Origin: Bacillota bacterium
Lineage (GTDB): Bacteria; Bacillota; Clostridia; Oscillospirales; Acutalibacteraceae
Assembly: GCA_023410445.1 (NCBI GenBank)
Contig: JAEYPT010000008.1
Location: 248,001 to 312,000 of the forward strand
DNA length: 64,000 nucleotides
Direction: 5' to 3'
The translations under genes were made by a program, and so were the position numbers. This document shows, in pieces, positions 42,777 to 50,039 of the stretch; the first letter of the stretch is position 1; each line of letters begins with the position of its first letter. The notes under the pieces are model-generated. The model was given only the letters and a program-made list of their open reading frames with translations, was not told the origin of the DNA and ran no database searches.

Positions 42777-43657
42777 TCTCCGCCTGCCCGTTCCAGCGTA
42801 ATTCTTCCGAGCTTTCCACCCCGGAACTCATCGAGTACCATAACGGAAGCTCGCTCCGTATCGGCAAGCCCGCCGCTGACCAGCATCCCGCGCTTCCGCG
42901 CGATCAGTTCCAGCAGCTCAGCGCCCGTAAGGGGGGCAAGATCCGTTTCGCCCGTTTTGTAGCGCTCGCGGAGGGCCGCAGCAGCAGTTTCACGCAATAC
43001 CTCAAGCAATCTGCGGGCAAGCAGCTCCGTATCCAGAATCTCGCCCTTTACCGCACCGGTAAAGGCAAGGTTCTCCCCCACGCGGGGGTCCTCAAATCTA
43101 GGCCACAGGACGCCGGGCGTGTCCAACAGTTCCAACTCGTTTCCAACTGGGAACCACTGGCTGCTGCGGGTAACTCCGGGCCGGTCCGCTACGCCGGCTT
43201 TTCCGACCTTGCCGAGCCGGTTGATCATCGAGCTTTTCCCCACGTTCGGGATACCGACAACCATAACCCGGATTTTCCGGCCTACCATGCCCTTCCGCCG
43301 CCATTCCTCCAGCCGGTCGCCCAGCGCAAATTTTACGGCGGGAAGAAACTTTTCCAGACCCTTGCCGGTTTTGCAGTCCACGGCGACCGCCGGAACACCA
43401 TGCTCCTTGTAAAAAGAAAGCCATCCGGCGTTTTGGGCCGGATCGGCAAGGTCTGCTTTGTTCAGCAGAATTACACGAGGCTTACCATTAATCAGCCGGT
43501 TAAGATCGGGGTTCCGACTGCTAACCGGGACGCGGGCGTCAACGATCTCCGCCACGGCGTCCACAAGCTTTAAATTCTTTTCAATCTGTTTTTTCGTTTT
43601 TGCCATGTGGCCCGGAAACCACTGAATGGCCTGTCTGCCTCCGGCATCTTCCATTTT
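42773..43657 (-). CDS. rbgA: Ribosome biogenesis GTPase YlqF/RbgA
   Basis: Circularly permuted GTPase needed for late assembly of the 50S subunit. Motifs appear in the permuted order: QWFPGHMAKTKKQI near residue 12, G4 LLNKADL near residue 65, then G1 GIPNVGKSSMINRLG near residue 128 and G3 DTPGVLWP. I use the ATG at 43657, nine bases after AGGGGTG; a TTG at 43666 is also possible. It precedes rnhB with overlapping codons, the order seen in Bacillus. Confidence 0.94.
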   Translation of the reverse strand, partial: KMEDAGGRQAIQWFPGHMAKTKKQIEKNLKLVDAVAEIVDARVPVSSRNPDLNRLINGKPRVILLNKADLADPAQNAGWLSFYKEHGVPAVAVDCKTGKGLEKFLPAVKFALGDRLEEWRRKGMVGRKIRVMVVGIPNVGKSSMINRLGKVGKAGVADRPGVTRSSQWFPVGNELELLDTPGVLWPRFEDPRVGENLAFTGAVKGEILDTELLARRLLEVLRETAAAALRERYKTGETDLAPLTGAELLELIARKRGMLVSGGLADTERASVMVLDEFRGGKLGRITLERAGGE

Positions 43658-43684
43658 TATCAACACCCCTGCCGTTATTCCGGT

Positions 43685-44260
43685 TTATACTCTGCTGAAC
43701 CCCCGGAACGGCTTGAGCAGAAAATTCACTTTACCGATCACGTAGCGGCGGTCGATCATGCCGATGTCGCTGGAACGGCTGTCGTTTGAAATTGTCCGGT
43801 TGTCCCCCAGCACAAAGATATGTCCCGGCGGAACAGTCTCGGGAAATTTCAAATCGTACTGGTTGGTTGTAATTCCGTTCTTGATATAGGCCGATTCATC
43901 CAGTTCCTTACCGTCCACCGAGACGATACCGGTCTGAAAATCGATGTTTACCGTCTGCCCTTCCGTAGCGATCACGCGCTTGATGATACGTTCCTTGAGC
44001 TTGGTCGCGTTTGCGTCGATAACAACAATATCCCCACGGGAAAGATTGTGGTCGGCGCAGGAGACAAACACCCGGTAACCGTCCTGATAATTCGGCTTCA
44101 TCGAATCGCCGATCACGCCGATATTAACCCGGAACAGAAACACAAACAGGATCATCACAGCGGTGAGCGCCGTGACGAGGGCCTCCACCCATTCATAGCA
44201 GGCGGCTACAAAACCGCCGCGCCCCTTGCCTTCCTCAGGCATCCGGTTGGATTCCTCCAT
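43685..44260 (-). CDS. lepB: Signal peptidase I
   Basis: Membrane serine protease that cuts Sec signal peptides. The 191-residue protein has one N-terminal transmembrane helix (VEALVTALTAVMILFVFLF), the catalytic Ser in VIGDSMKPNYQDG near residue 51, and the catalytic Lys in KERIIKRVIATEG near residue 90, then GDNRTISNDSRS. The start is the ATG at 44260 after GGGACGGGAG; a longer frame would read into the rplS terminator. Confidence 0.95.
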   Translation of the reverse strand: MEESNRMPEEGKGRGGFVAACYEWVEALVTALTAVMILFVFLFRVNIGVIGDSMKPNYQDGYRVFVSCADHNLSRGDIVVIDANATKLKERIIKRVIATEGQTVNIDFQTGIVSVDGKELDESAYIKNGITTNQYDLKFPETVPPGHIFVLGDNRTISNDSRSSDIGMIDRRYVIGKVNFLLKPFRGFSRV

Positions 44261-44295
44261 ATCGCTCCCGTCCCCTTTCAATAATATGGAAAGAA

Positions 44296-44324
44296 ACAAA
44301 AAAGGGACACGTACATGTCCCTTC
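44296..44324 (-). terminator. Intrinsic terminator after rplS
   Basis: AAGGGAC (44302-44308) pairs with GTCCCTT (44317-44323); the minus-strand tail is TTTTTTG. Confidence 0.88.
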
Positions 44325-44340
44325 CTGCTTCAAAACTAAA

Positions 44341-44685
44341 TTACTGAATCTGTTCCTTAACCTTTGCAGCCTTACCGACTCTGTCGCGGAGGTAATAAAG
44401 CTTCGCCCTGCGGACATGGCCCTTGCGGACTACCTTAACGCCCTTTACGTTGGGGGAATGAATCGGGAAAACACGCTCGACACCGACACCGTAGGAAACG
44501 CGGCGAACGGTAAAGGTTTCGGCAACACCGCTGCCCTTGCGAGCGATTACGGTGCCCTCAAACGCCTGAATTCTTTCGCGGTCACCCTCGCGGATGTTTA
44601 CGTCCACGCGGATCGTATCGCCGATTTCAAACGAAGGGACCTCTTCTTTGAGAGAATCCTTAGCAATTTCTTTTAAATAATCCAT
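44341..44685 (-). CDS. rplS: 50S ribosomal protein L19
   Basis: Ribosomal protein at the 30S-50S interface. The 114-residue protein has the standard FEIGDTIRVDVNIREGDRER near residue 20, EGTVIARKGSGVAETFTVRR, and the C-terminal RRAKLYYLRDRVGKAAKV. It starts after AAGGAGGAAAAG and stands alone between its leader and terminator. Confidence 0.98.
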   Translation of the reverse strand: MDYLKEIAKDSLKEEVPSFEIGDTIRVDVNIREGDRERIQAFEGTVIARKGSGVAETFTVRRVSYGVGVERVFPIHSPNVKGVKVVRKGHVRRAKLYYLRDRVGKAAKVKEQIQ

Positions 44686-44802
44686 GACTTTTCCTCCTTA
44701 ATTTCAGACATTCATGCCGTATTGGCAGAGGACTGTCAGCTTCAATGCCGTGGAAAACCGGGCGTTGAACCCCACCGGAACCCTTCGGCGGCTATCATAA
44801 GC
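44686..44802 (-). promoter_or_regulatory. Structured leader of rplS (candidate L19 autoregulatory leader)
   Basis: The inferred 115-base leader folds into two stems on the minus strand: CCGCCG with CGGTGG (one G-U), and TTCAACGCC with GGCATTGAA. Ribosomal protein L19 leaders are known in Firmicutes; whether this is the same class needs a covariance model. Confidence 0.45.
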
Positions 44803-44808
44803 TTTATT

Positions 44809-44837
44809 ATGATATCACACCGGGGCTGTGAATGCAA
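44809..44837 (-). promoter_or_regulatory. Promoter of rplS
   Basis: Minus strand TTGCAT (44832-44837), 17 bases, TATCAT (44809-44814). Confidence 0.72.
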
Positions 44838-44884
44838 TGATTTTTTCAGAAAATTCCAAGGCTTATTCCCTGCGGCGGTGAAGA

Positions 44885-45490
44885 TTATCCGGTGCTGAAC
44901 GAATCCTTCTTCAGCAAAAGGAGAGCCATCAGATAGCAGCACACCAGAAAGAGCGAAAAATCTCCGGGAGAATGCAGCAGCACCAGAAAACTGAAAACCG
45001 CTAGCGGAAGCAGTACGGCGAAGGAAAGGAACGCCATGATACGCTCCGCTTTCTGCGGCGCCAAACGAAGACACAGAAGCGCCTCTAGGGCCTGTCCGCC
45101 GTCTAGTGGGGAAATCGGCAGGATATTAAATAGAAACAAGGCAAACGCCGCAAGAGTCAGGTTCGAAAGCGCCGGATTTTTCACACAGGAGAATAGAACA
45201 TACTCAGCCAGATTGGCAAAGGGACCGGCCAGTGAGACCGCAGCGTCCCGAAGATAGCTGCGGGCACCGGGTTTTCGGAGGACGATGTCGATACCGAAAG
45301 GCGTCAGGCGGATTCTGCGGGGAACGCCACCGAAGGCGCGCAGAGAGGCCAGATGAGCGCCTTCATGAACCGCGGCCGAAACGAGTGCCGCAAAAAACAG
45401 GCCGCTTCGGTCGCAGAACAACAAAGCCGTCACCGCGGCAAGCAGCAAAAACGGAACGGTGACCCGGCAGCCGAACAGGGTAAAGGTCAT
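44885..45490 (-). CDS. M50 family site-2 protease, SpoIVFB-like
   Basis: A 201-residue membrane metalloprotease. The zinc motif HEGAH is at residues 42-46 and the third ligand is in SPLDGGQALEAL near residue 130, both within hydrophobic segments; there are about six such segments. Size and pattern match SpoIVFB, which cleaves pro-sigma-K late in sporulation, but it lacks the C-terminal CBS domain of some members. It overlaps the preceding gene by four bases, the place where a SpoIVFA partner is expected. Confidence 0.85.
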   Translation of the reverse strand: MTFTLFGCRVTVPFLLLAAVTALLFCDRSGLFFAALVSAAVHEGAHLASLRAFGGVPRRIRLTPFGIDIVLRKPGARSYLRDAAVSLAGPFANLAEYVLFSCVKNPALSNLTLAAFALFLFNILPISPLDGGQALEALLCLRLAPQKAERIMAFLSFAVLLPLAVFSFLVLLHSPGDFSLFLVCCYLMALLLLKKDSFSTG

Positions 45491-45966
45491 GAGACTGCGG
45501 AATTCGGCGCACTGCCGACTGAACCGGAATTTCCGGAGGACGCGGTGGCCGACGACGGATTGGCCCCGGAAGTACCGGAAGTTGCCCCCAAAGAAGCGCC
45601 GGACTGAGCCCCGGAATCCGCAGAAGCAGCCTGAGAAGACACGGACAGCCCGTTCGGGCGCAGGTTGGAAACGGAAGACCAGAGGCTAACCACCGTATGC
45701 TGTATATTTTCCACCTGTTCCTCCGGCAATACGGAGTCGTTGACGGCGGTGAGATACCACGCTTTTGCCGTCTGGAAAAAGCTTCCCCCAAGCGTGCGAA
45801 GAACCACGGCTGCGATCAGAACCGCCGCGCAGGCGACAATCTGTATCTGCGTAAAGCTTCTGGCGCTACTTTTCCGGTCATCCGGAATTGACGGAAGCTC
45901 TTCTTCCTCGAGTTCTTCCTCTGGATTGTCCCTTTCCTCTTCATAATATTCCTGTTCCTGCTTCAC
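45487..45966 (-). CDS. SpoIVFA-like membrane protein lacking the M23 domain
   Basis: A 159-residue protein upstream of and overlapping the M50 protease gene. It has an acidic cytoplasmic N-terminus (QEQEYYEEERDNPEEELEEE), one transmembrane helix near residue 44 (IQIVACAAVLIAAVVLRTL), a short outside segment (PEEQVENIQHTVVSLW), and a low-complexity Ser/Ala/Gly tail. Position and N-terminal layout are those of SpoIVFA, the regulator of SpoIVFB, but the LytM/M23-like domain is absent. The start is a GTG at 45966, seven bases after GGAGGG; upstream ATGs place that site inside the gene. The SpoIVFA link is inference. Confidence 0.7.
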   Translation of the reverse strand: MKQEQEYYEEERDNPEEELEEEELPSIPDDRKSSARSFTQIQIVACAAVLIAAVVLRTLGGSFFQTAKAWYLTAVNDSVLPEEQVENIQHTVVSLWSSVSNLRPNGLSVSSQAASADSGAQSGASLGATSGTSGANPSSATASSGNSGSVGSAPNSAVS

Positions 45967-46036
45967 AGCCATCCCTCCGTATGTTTTCACTCCAAATAAT
46001 CCTATGCGCGGAGCGGAGAGGAAAGAACCGAACGCA

Positions 46037-46063
46037 GAAAAAACCGCCCGGTCACCCGGGCGG
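46037..46063 (-). terminator. Intrinsic terminator after nfnB
   Basis: CCGCCCGG (46044-46051) pairs with CCGGGCGG (46056-46063); the minus-strand tail is TTTTTT. Confidence 0.88.
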
Positions 46064-46076
46064 CCAAAAACATTTG

Positions 46077-47468
46077 TTATTTCTTCGCCTTGATGTAAGC
46101 GTCAATGGAACGGGCCGCGTCCTTGCCGCCGCCCATGGCGAGAATGACCGTTGCCGCGCCGCTGACGGCGTCGCCAGCTGCGTAAACGCCCTCGCGGGTT
46201 GTGGCCATGGTTTCCTCGTTCACGATGATACAACCGTGGCTGTTGGCGTCCAGACCCTCGGTCGTTGTGCGGATCAGCGGATTCGGGGAATTCCCGATTG
46301 CCATGATGACACAGTCGACACCGATTTCAAAGTTGGAACCTTCCACCGCGACCGGCCTTCTGCGGCCGGAAGCGTCCGGCTCGCCGAGCTCCATCCGCAC
46401 GCACTCAATTGCACGGACACGCCCGGACTCGTCGCCGTGAATGGCAACCGGATTGCAGAGAAGATCGAAGGTGATCCCCTCTTCCTTCGCGTGGTGGATT
46501 TCCTCTTTTCGGGCAGGCATCTGCTCCTCCGCACGGCGGTAAACGATGTGCACGCTCTCGGCGCCGAGGCGCAGGGAAGTTCTCGCCGCATCCATCGCGA
46601 CGTTGCCGCCGCCAACCACCGCGACGCTCTTCGGCCGGATGATCGGGGTATCGTATTCAGGTTTATACGCCTTCATCAGGTTAACGCGGGTCAGAAATTC
46701 GTTGGCGGAGTAAACGCCGACGAGGCCCTCGCCCGGTATGTTCATAAAGCTCGGCAGGCCCGCGCCGGTGCCGACAAAAATGGCTTCGAAACCGTCCGCA
46801 AACAGCTCGTCAACGGAAAGCACCTTGCCGATAACCATATCCGTATCGATCTGAACACCCTTCTGACGGAGCGAATCGATTTCCTTCTGTACAATCTCCT
46901 TCGGGAGACGGAACTGCGGGATGCCGTACATCAGCACACCGCCAGCGGTATGAAGCGCTTCAAATACCGAGACGGAATAGCCCAGCGCTGCAAGATCGCC
47001 AGCGCAGGTCAGACCGGCCGGTCCGGCGCCGACCACCGCCACCTTGTGGCCGTTTGGCTTAACGCTGAATTCTTCGTCTTTTCCGTTTTTCATGTGCCAG
47101 TCGGCGGCAAAGCGCTCCAGACGGCCAATACCGACCGGTTCGCCCTTGATGCCGCGTACGCATTTGCTTTCGCACTGGCTCTCCTGCGGGCAGACACGGC
47201 CGCAGACGGCGGGCAGCGAATTTGTCAGCTTAATGGTTTTATAGGCGCCTTCCATATCGCCGTCGGAAATCTCCCGAATAAAATCAGGGATATGCACGCC
47301 CACCGGGCACCCGCTCACGCAGGGCTGGTTTTTGCAGTGCAGGCAGCGGCTTGCTTCCTCCTGCGCCATATCCTGCGTATAGCCGAGGGTGACCTCCTCA
47401 AAGTTCCGGTTCCGGATATTCGGCTCCTGCTCCGGTATGGGGGTCTTCTTCGGATTCATATTAGGCAT
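46077..47468 (-). CDS. nfnB: NADH-dependent ferredoxin:NADP+ oxidoreductase subunit B (NfnB), GltA-like
   Basis: Large subunit of the electron-bifurcating transhydrogenase that links NADH, ferredoxin and NADPH; it is often mis-named small-subunit glutamate synthase (GltA). The 463-residue protein has two N-terminal Fe-S motifs (CLHCKNQPCVSGCPVG, and CGRVCPQESQCESKC), then an FAD Rossmann motif VAVVGAGPAGLTCAGDLA near residue 139, and an NADP one VAVVGGGNVAMDAARTSLR. The pairing with nfnA directly upstream decides NfnB over glutamate synthase. The start is the ATG at 47468, eight bases after GGAGGG, overlapping nfnA. Confidence 0.92.
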   Translation of the reverse strand: MPNMNPKKTPIPEQEPNIRNRNFEEVTLGYTQDMAQEEASRCLHCKNQPCVSGCPVGVHIPDFIREISDGDMEGAYKTIKLTNSLPAVCGRVCPQESQCESKCVRGIKGEPVGIGRLERFAADWHMKNGKDEEFSVKPNGHKVAVVGAGPAGLTCAGDLAALGYSVSVFEALHTAGGVLMYGIPQFRLPKEIVQKEIDSLRQKGVQIDTDMVIGKVLSVDELFADGFEAIFVGTGAGLPSFMNIPGEGLVGVYSANEFLTRVNLMKAYKPEYDTPIIRPKSVAVVGGGNVAMDAARTSLRLGAESVHIVYRRAEEQMPARKEEIHHAKEEGITFDLLCNPVAIHGDESGRVRAIECVRMELGEPDASGRRRPVAVEGSNFEIGVDCVIMAIGNSPNPLIRTTTEGLDANSHGCIIVNEETMATTREGVYAAGDAVSGAATVILAMGGGKDAARSIDAYIKAKK

Positions 47469-48309
47469 TTTTCGCACCCTCCATCAGACGGCACTGGTAG
47501 TCCCGCGCCGCTTCCCGCTCCATGTCGAAATAGGTTCTGGAGCGCTTGATCGCCTCGTCAAAGTCAACCTCGTGCCCGTCGAAATCAGGCCCGTCAACAC
47601 AGGCGAATTTCGTTTTTCCGCCAACGGTAAGGCGGCAGCCGCCGCACATTCCGGTACCGTCGATCATAATCGGATTCATGCTGATGATCGTCTTGATGCC
47701 GAACTCTTTCGTCAGGTTGCACACGGCACGCATCATCACCAGAGGCCCGATGGCCACGACAAGATCGTATCCCGCGCCGGCCTCGATGTTCTTTTTCAGT
47801 GCGTCGGTGACAAAGCCCTTGTTCCCGTTGGAGCCGTCGTCCGTCATGATCGTTAAATTACTGCTCGCGGCACGCATCTCGTCTTCCAGAATGATAATGT
47901 CTTTGTTGCGGAAGCCCGCGATCATGTCCACCTTTGTTCCCTGTGCGTGCAGGGCCTTGGCCTGCGGATAGGCAATCGCGCAGCCTGCGCCGCCCCCGAT
48001 GACGGCTGCTTTTTTGAAACCTTCGATCTCGGAGGGTTTCCCCAGCGGACCGATGAAATCCAACAAGGAGTCCCCCTCGTTCAGCGTATCCAGCAGCATC
48101 GTTGTTTTCCCTACAACCTGATAGATAATGGTGACGGTTCCCTTTTCTCCGTCATAATCCGCGACGGTCAGAGGAATCCGTTCACCCTGTTCGTTGACGC
48201 GAAGGATGATGAACTGCCCCGCTTTTGCTTTTTTGGCTATATAGGGCGCGGAAATTTCCATAAGCGTCATGGAATCATTCAATTTCCGTTTTCGAATAAT
48301 CGGATACAT
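47461..48309 (-). CDS. nfnA: NfnA: sulfide/dihydroorotate dehydrogenase-like FAD/NAD-binding subunit
   Basis: Small subunit of NfnAB. The 282-residue protein has the ferredoxin-reductase fold: FAD domain (GERIPLTVADYD near residue 63), NAD domain AVIGGGAGCAIAYPQAK near residue 102, and the C-terminal [2Fe-2S] cysteines in GTGMCGGCRLTVGGK and FACVDGPDF. It overlaps nfnB by eight bases. NfnAB balances the nicotinamide pools of anaerobes, which fits a Rex-like site near the promoter. Confidence 0.92.
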   Translation of the reverse strand: MYPIIRKRKLNDSMTLMEISAPYIAKKAKAGQFIILRVNEQGERIPLTVADYDGEKGTVTIIYQVVGKTTMLLDTLNEGDSLLDFIGPLGKPSEIEGFKKAAVIGGGAGCAIAYPQAKALHAQGTKVDMIAGFRNKDIIILEDEMRAASSNLTIMTDDGSNGNKGFVTDALKKNIEAGAGYDLVVAIGPLVMMRAVCNLTKEFGIKTIISMNPIMIDGTGMCGGCRLTVGGKTKFACVDGPDFDGHEVDFDEAIKRSRTYFDMEREAARDYQCRLMEGAKNA

Positions 48310-48325
48310 TTCGACTCACTCCCGT

Positions 48326-48343
48326 TTGTTAAATTATTACCGT
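48326..48343. promoter_or_regulatory. Rex-like operator in the nfnAB start region
   Basis: TTGTTAA-ATTA-TTACCGT matches the clostridial Rex pattern TTGTTAA-N4-TTAACAA at 11 of 14 defined positions: one half is perfect and the other has four of seven. It lies between the -10 and the nfnA start codon. Rex is encoded 32 kb away in this window. Confidence 0.45.
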
Positions 48344-48347
48344 TGCT

Positions 48348-48377
48348 ATTATACACGGTTTCACCCCGCTTTTGCAA
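48348..48377 (-). promoter_or_regulatory. Promoter of nfnAB
   Basis: Minus strand TTGCAA (48372-48377), 18 bases, TATAAT (48348-48353). Confidence 0.8.
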
Positions 48378-48437
48378 CTGGAAATGAGATAACCGGGAAA
48401 AACATCGAAAAAGCGCGATTCGATTTTCGGTCCAGAC

Positions 48438-48480
48438 GCAAAAAAACGGCGGGTTCCTTTTTTGGGGAACTCCCGCCGTT
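48438..48480 (-). terminator. Intrinsic terminator after spoIVA
   Basis: AACGGCGGG (48445-48453) pairs with CCCGCCGTT (48472-48480), extended by TTCC/GGAA; the minus-strand tail is TTTTTT. Confidence 0.9.
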
Positions 48481-48510
48481 TGCTGCAGATAAGACGGCCG
48501 CCGCCGGATG

Positions 48511-49989
48511 TTACAGAATGATGCAGATCAGCCCGTTGCAGCCCTCGTTGATGATCCGTTCAATCGTTTCGCGGACCTTGCCCTGCGCATCCTCGGGCAT
48601 GCGGAGCAGCTTGTTGTGCAGCCCCTCGTTCACAAGCTCATGCAGACTTTTGCCGAAAATGTTGGATTCCCAGATCTGCGCGGGATTCGACTCGAATTCC
48701 TTCAGAATGTATTCCACCAGTTCCTGCGACTGCTGCTCGGAGCCAACGATCGGCGTAATCTCCGTCGTGATCTTTGTCTTCATCATATGGATGGAGGGAG
48801 CCGCGGCCTTAAGCCGGATGCCGTACTTGCCGCCCTGCCGGATGATTTCGGGCTCCTCCAGGCTGAGCTCGTCGATACCGGGCATAACGATGCCGTATCC
48901 GTTCTGCTCCACATCTTCATAGGCATCCTTGATTTTGTCGTATTTCTTCTTGATGGCGGCCATATTCAGCATATGATCCATCAATCCGGCTTCGTCATTG
49001 ATTTCCACGCCGGTTTTTTCACCGAGAACCCGATAGAACAGGTCCTGCCGGAGATTGATTCCGATGCGGGCATGCCCGTTACCAAGCTCCATGGAAAGAG
49101 CGTTCGCGCCGGAGACATATTCGCACTGCCCGACCGCGTTTACAATATCCGCAACCTCGCGAATCCGGGTGACCTTTGCCGCTGCCTGCTGAATGGTGGA
49201 ATAAACCGATGAGCGCAGCCAGTGGTCCTTTTCCAGAGTGGATACCCAGCGCGGCATCTGAATACGGATTTCCTTGACTGGGAATTCAAACAGGATCTTC
49301 ACGAGGATCATGCGGATTTCTTTTTCTTCCATCTGCAGGCAGTTGACGGGCTGAACCGGCACTCCGTATTTGTTCTGCAGGTTCGCGGCAAGAGTTTTCG
49401 CCGCTTCAGATTCCGGGTAAATGCAGTTGAGCAGAACGATGAACGGCTTGCTGATCTTTTTCAACTCGTCGACCACACGCTCCTCGGCCTCCGCATACTC
49501 CTCGCGCGGAATATCGCTGATGCTGCCGTCGGTCGTGATAACCAGGCCGATGGTGGAATGCTCGGTAATGACCTTTTTGGTGCCGATCTCCGCCGCCATA
49601 TTGAACGGAATCGGATCGTTGTACCACGGAGTCATGACCATGCGAGGTGTATCGTTTTCAATATAGCCCAGCGCGCTCGGCACAATGTAGCCGACGCAGT
49701 CGATCATCCGGACGGAAAAGCTCGCGGCACCGGCAATCTGCACGTTGACAGCCTGCTCCGGGATGAATTTCGGCTCGGTGGTCATGATTGTGCGTCCGGC
49801 CGCCGACTGCGGCATTTCGTCGATCGCACGGTCACGCCGCGCGTTCGAATCCATGTTCGGCACGACGATGGTGTCCATAAAGCGCTTGATAAAGGTCGAT
49901 TTTCCGGTGCGCACCGGCCCGACCACTCCGATGTAAATGTCGCCGTTCGTGCGCTCCGAAATGTCCCTGTAAATATTGCGTTCTTCCAT
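48511..49989 (-). CDS. spoIVA: Stage IV sporulation protein A (spore coat ATPase)
   Basis: Cytoskeletal ATPase that polymerises on the mother-cell face of the forespore and forms the base of the coat. The 492-residue length is standard. Walker A is GPVRTGKSTFIKRFMD near residue 24; the C-terminus ends CNGLICIIL, the conserved localisation segment. It starts after GGGGGAGGTAAA and lies 50 bases downstream of the SipL-like gene on the same strand, so both are likely cotranscribed under sigma-E. Confidence 0.97.
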   Translation of the reverse strand: MEERNIYRDISERTNGDIYIGVVGPVRTGKSTFIKRFMDTIVVPNMDSNARRDRAIDEMPQSAAGRTIMTTEPKFIPEQAVNVQIAGAASFSVRMIDCVGYIVPSALGYIENDTPRMVMTPWYNDPIPFNMAAEIGTKKVITEHSTIGLVITTDGSISDIPREEYAEAEERVVDELKKISKPFIVLLNCIYPESEAAKTLAANLQNKYGVPVQPVNCLQMEEKEIRMILVKILFEFPVKEIRIQMPRWVSTLEKDHWLRSSVYSTIQQAAAKVTRIREVADIVNAVGQCEYVSGANALSMELGNGHARIGINLRQDLFYRVLGEKTGVEINDEAGLMDHMLNMAAIKKKYDKIKDAYEDVEQNGYGIVMPGIDELSLEEPEIIRQGGKYGIRLKAAAPSIHMMKTKITTEITPIVGSEQQSQELVEYILKEFESNPAQIWESNIFGKSLHELVNEGLHNKLLRMPEDAQGKVRETIERIINEGCNGLICIIL

Positions 49990-50039
49990 TTTACCTCCCC
50001 CTCAGGCAGAGAATAATTTCGTTTCGGATAACCCCGGGC

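Noticed and set aside
45888..47549. Long open frame (553 codons) on the plus strand opposite nfnB
   Set aside because: Mirror of nfnB codon pattern, rich in His/Arg, with no recognisable motif.
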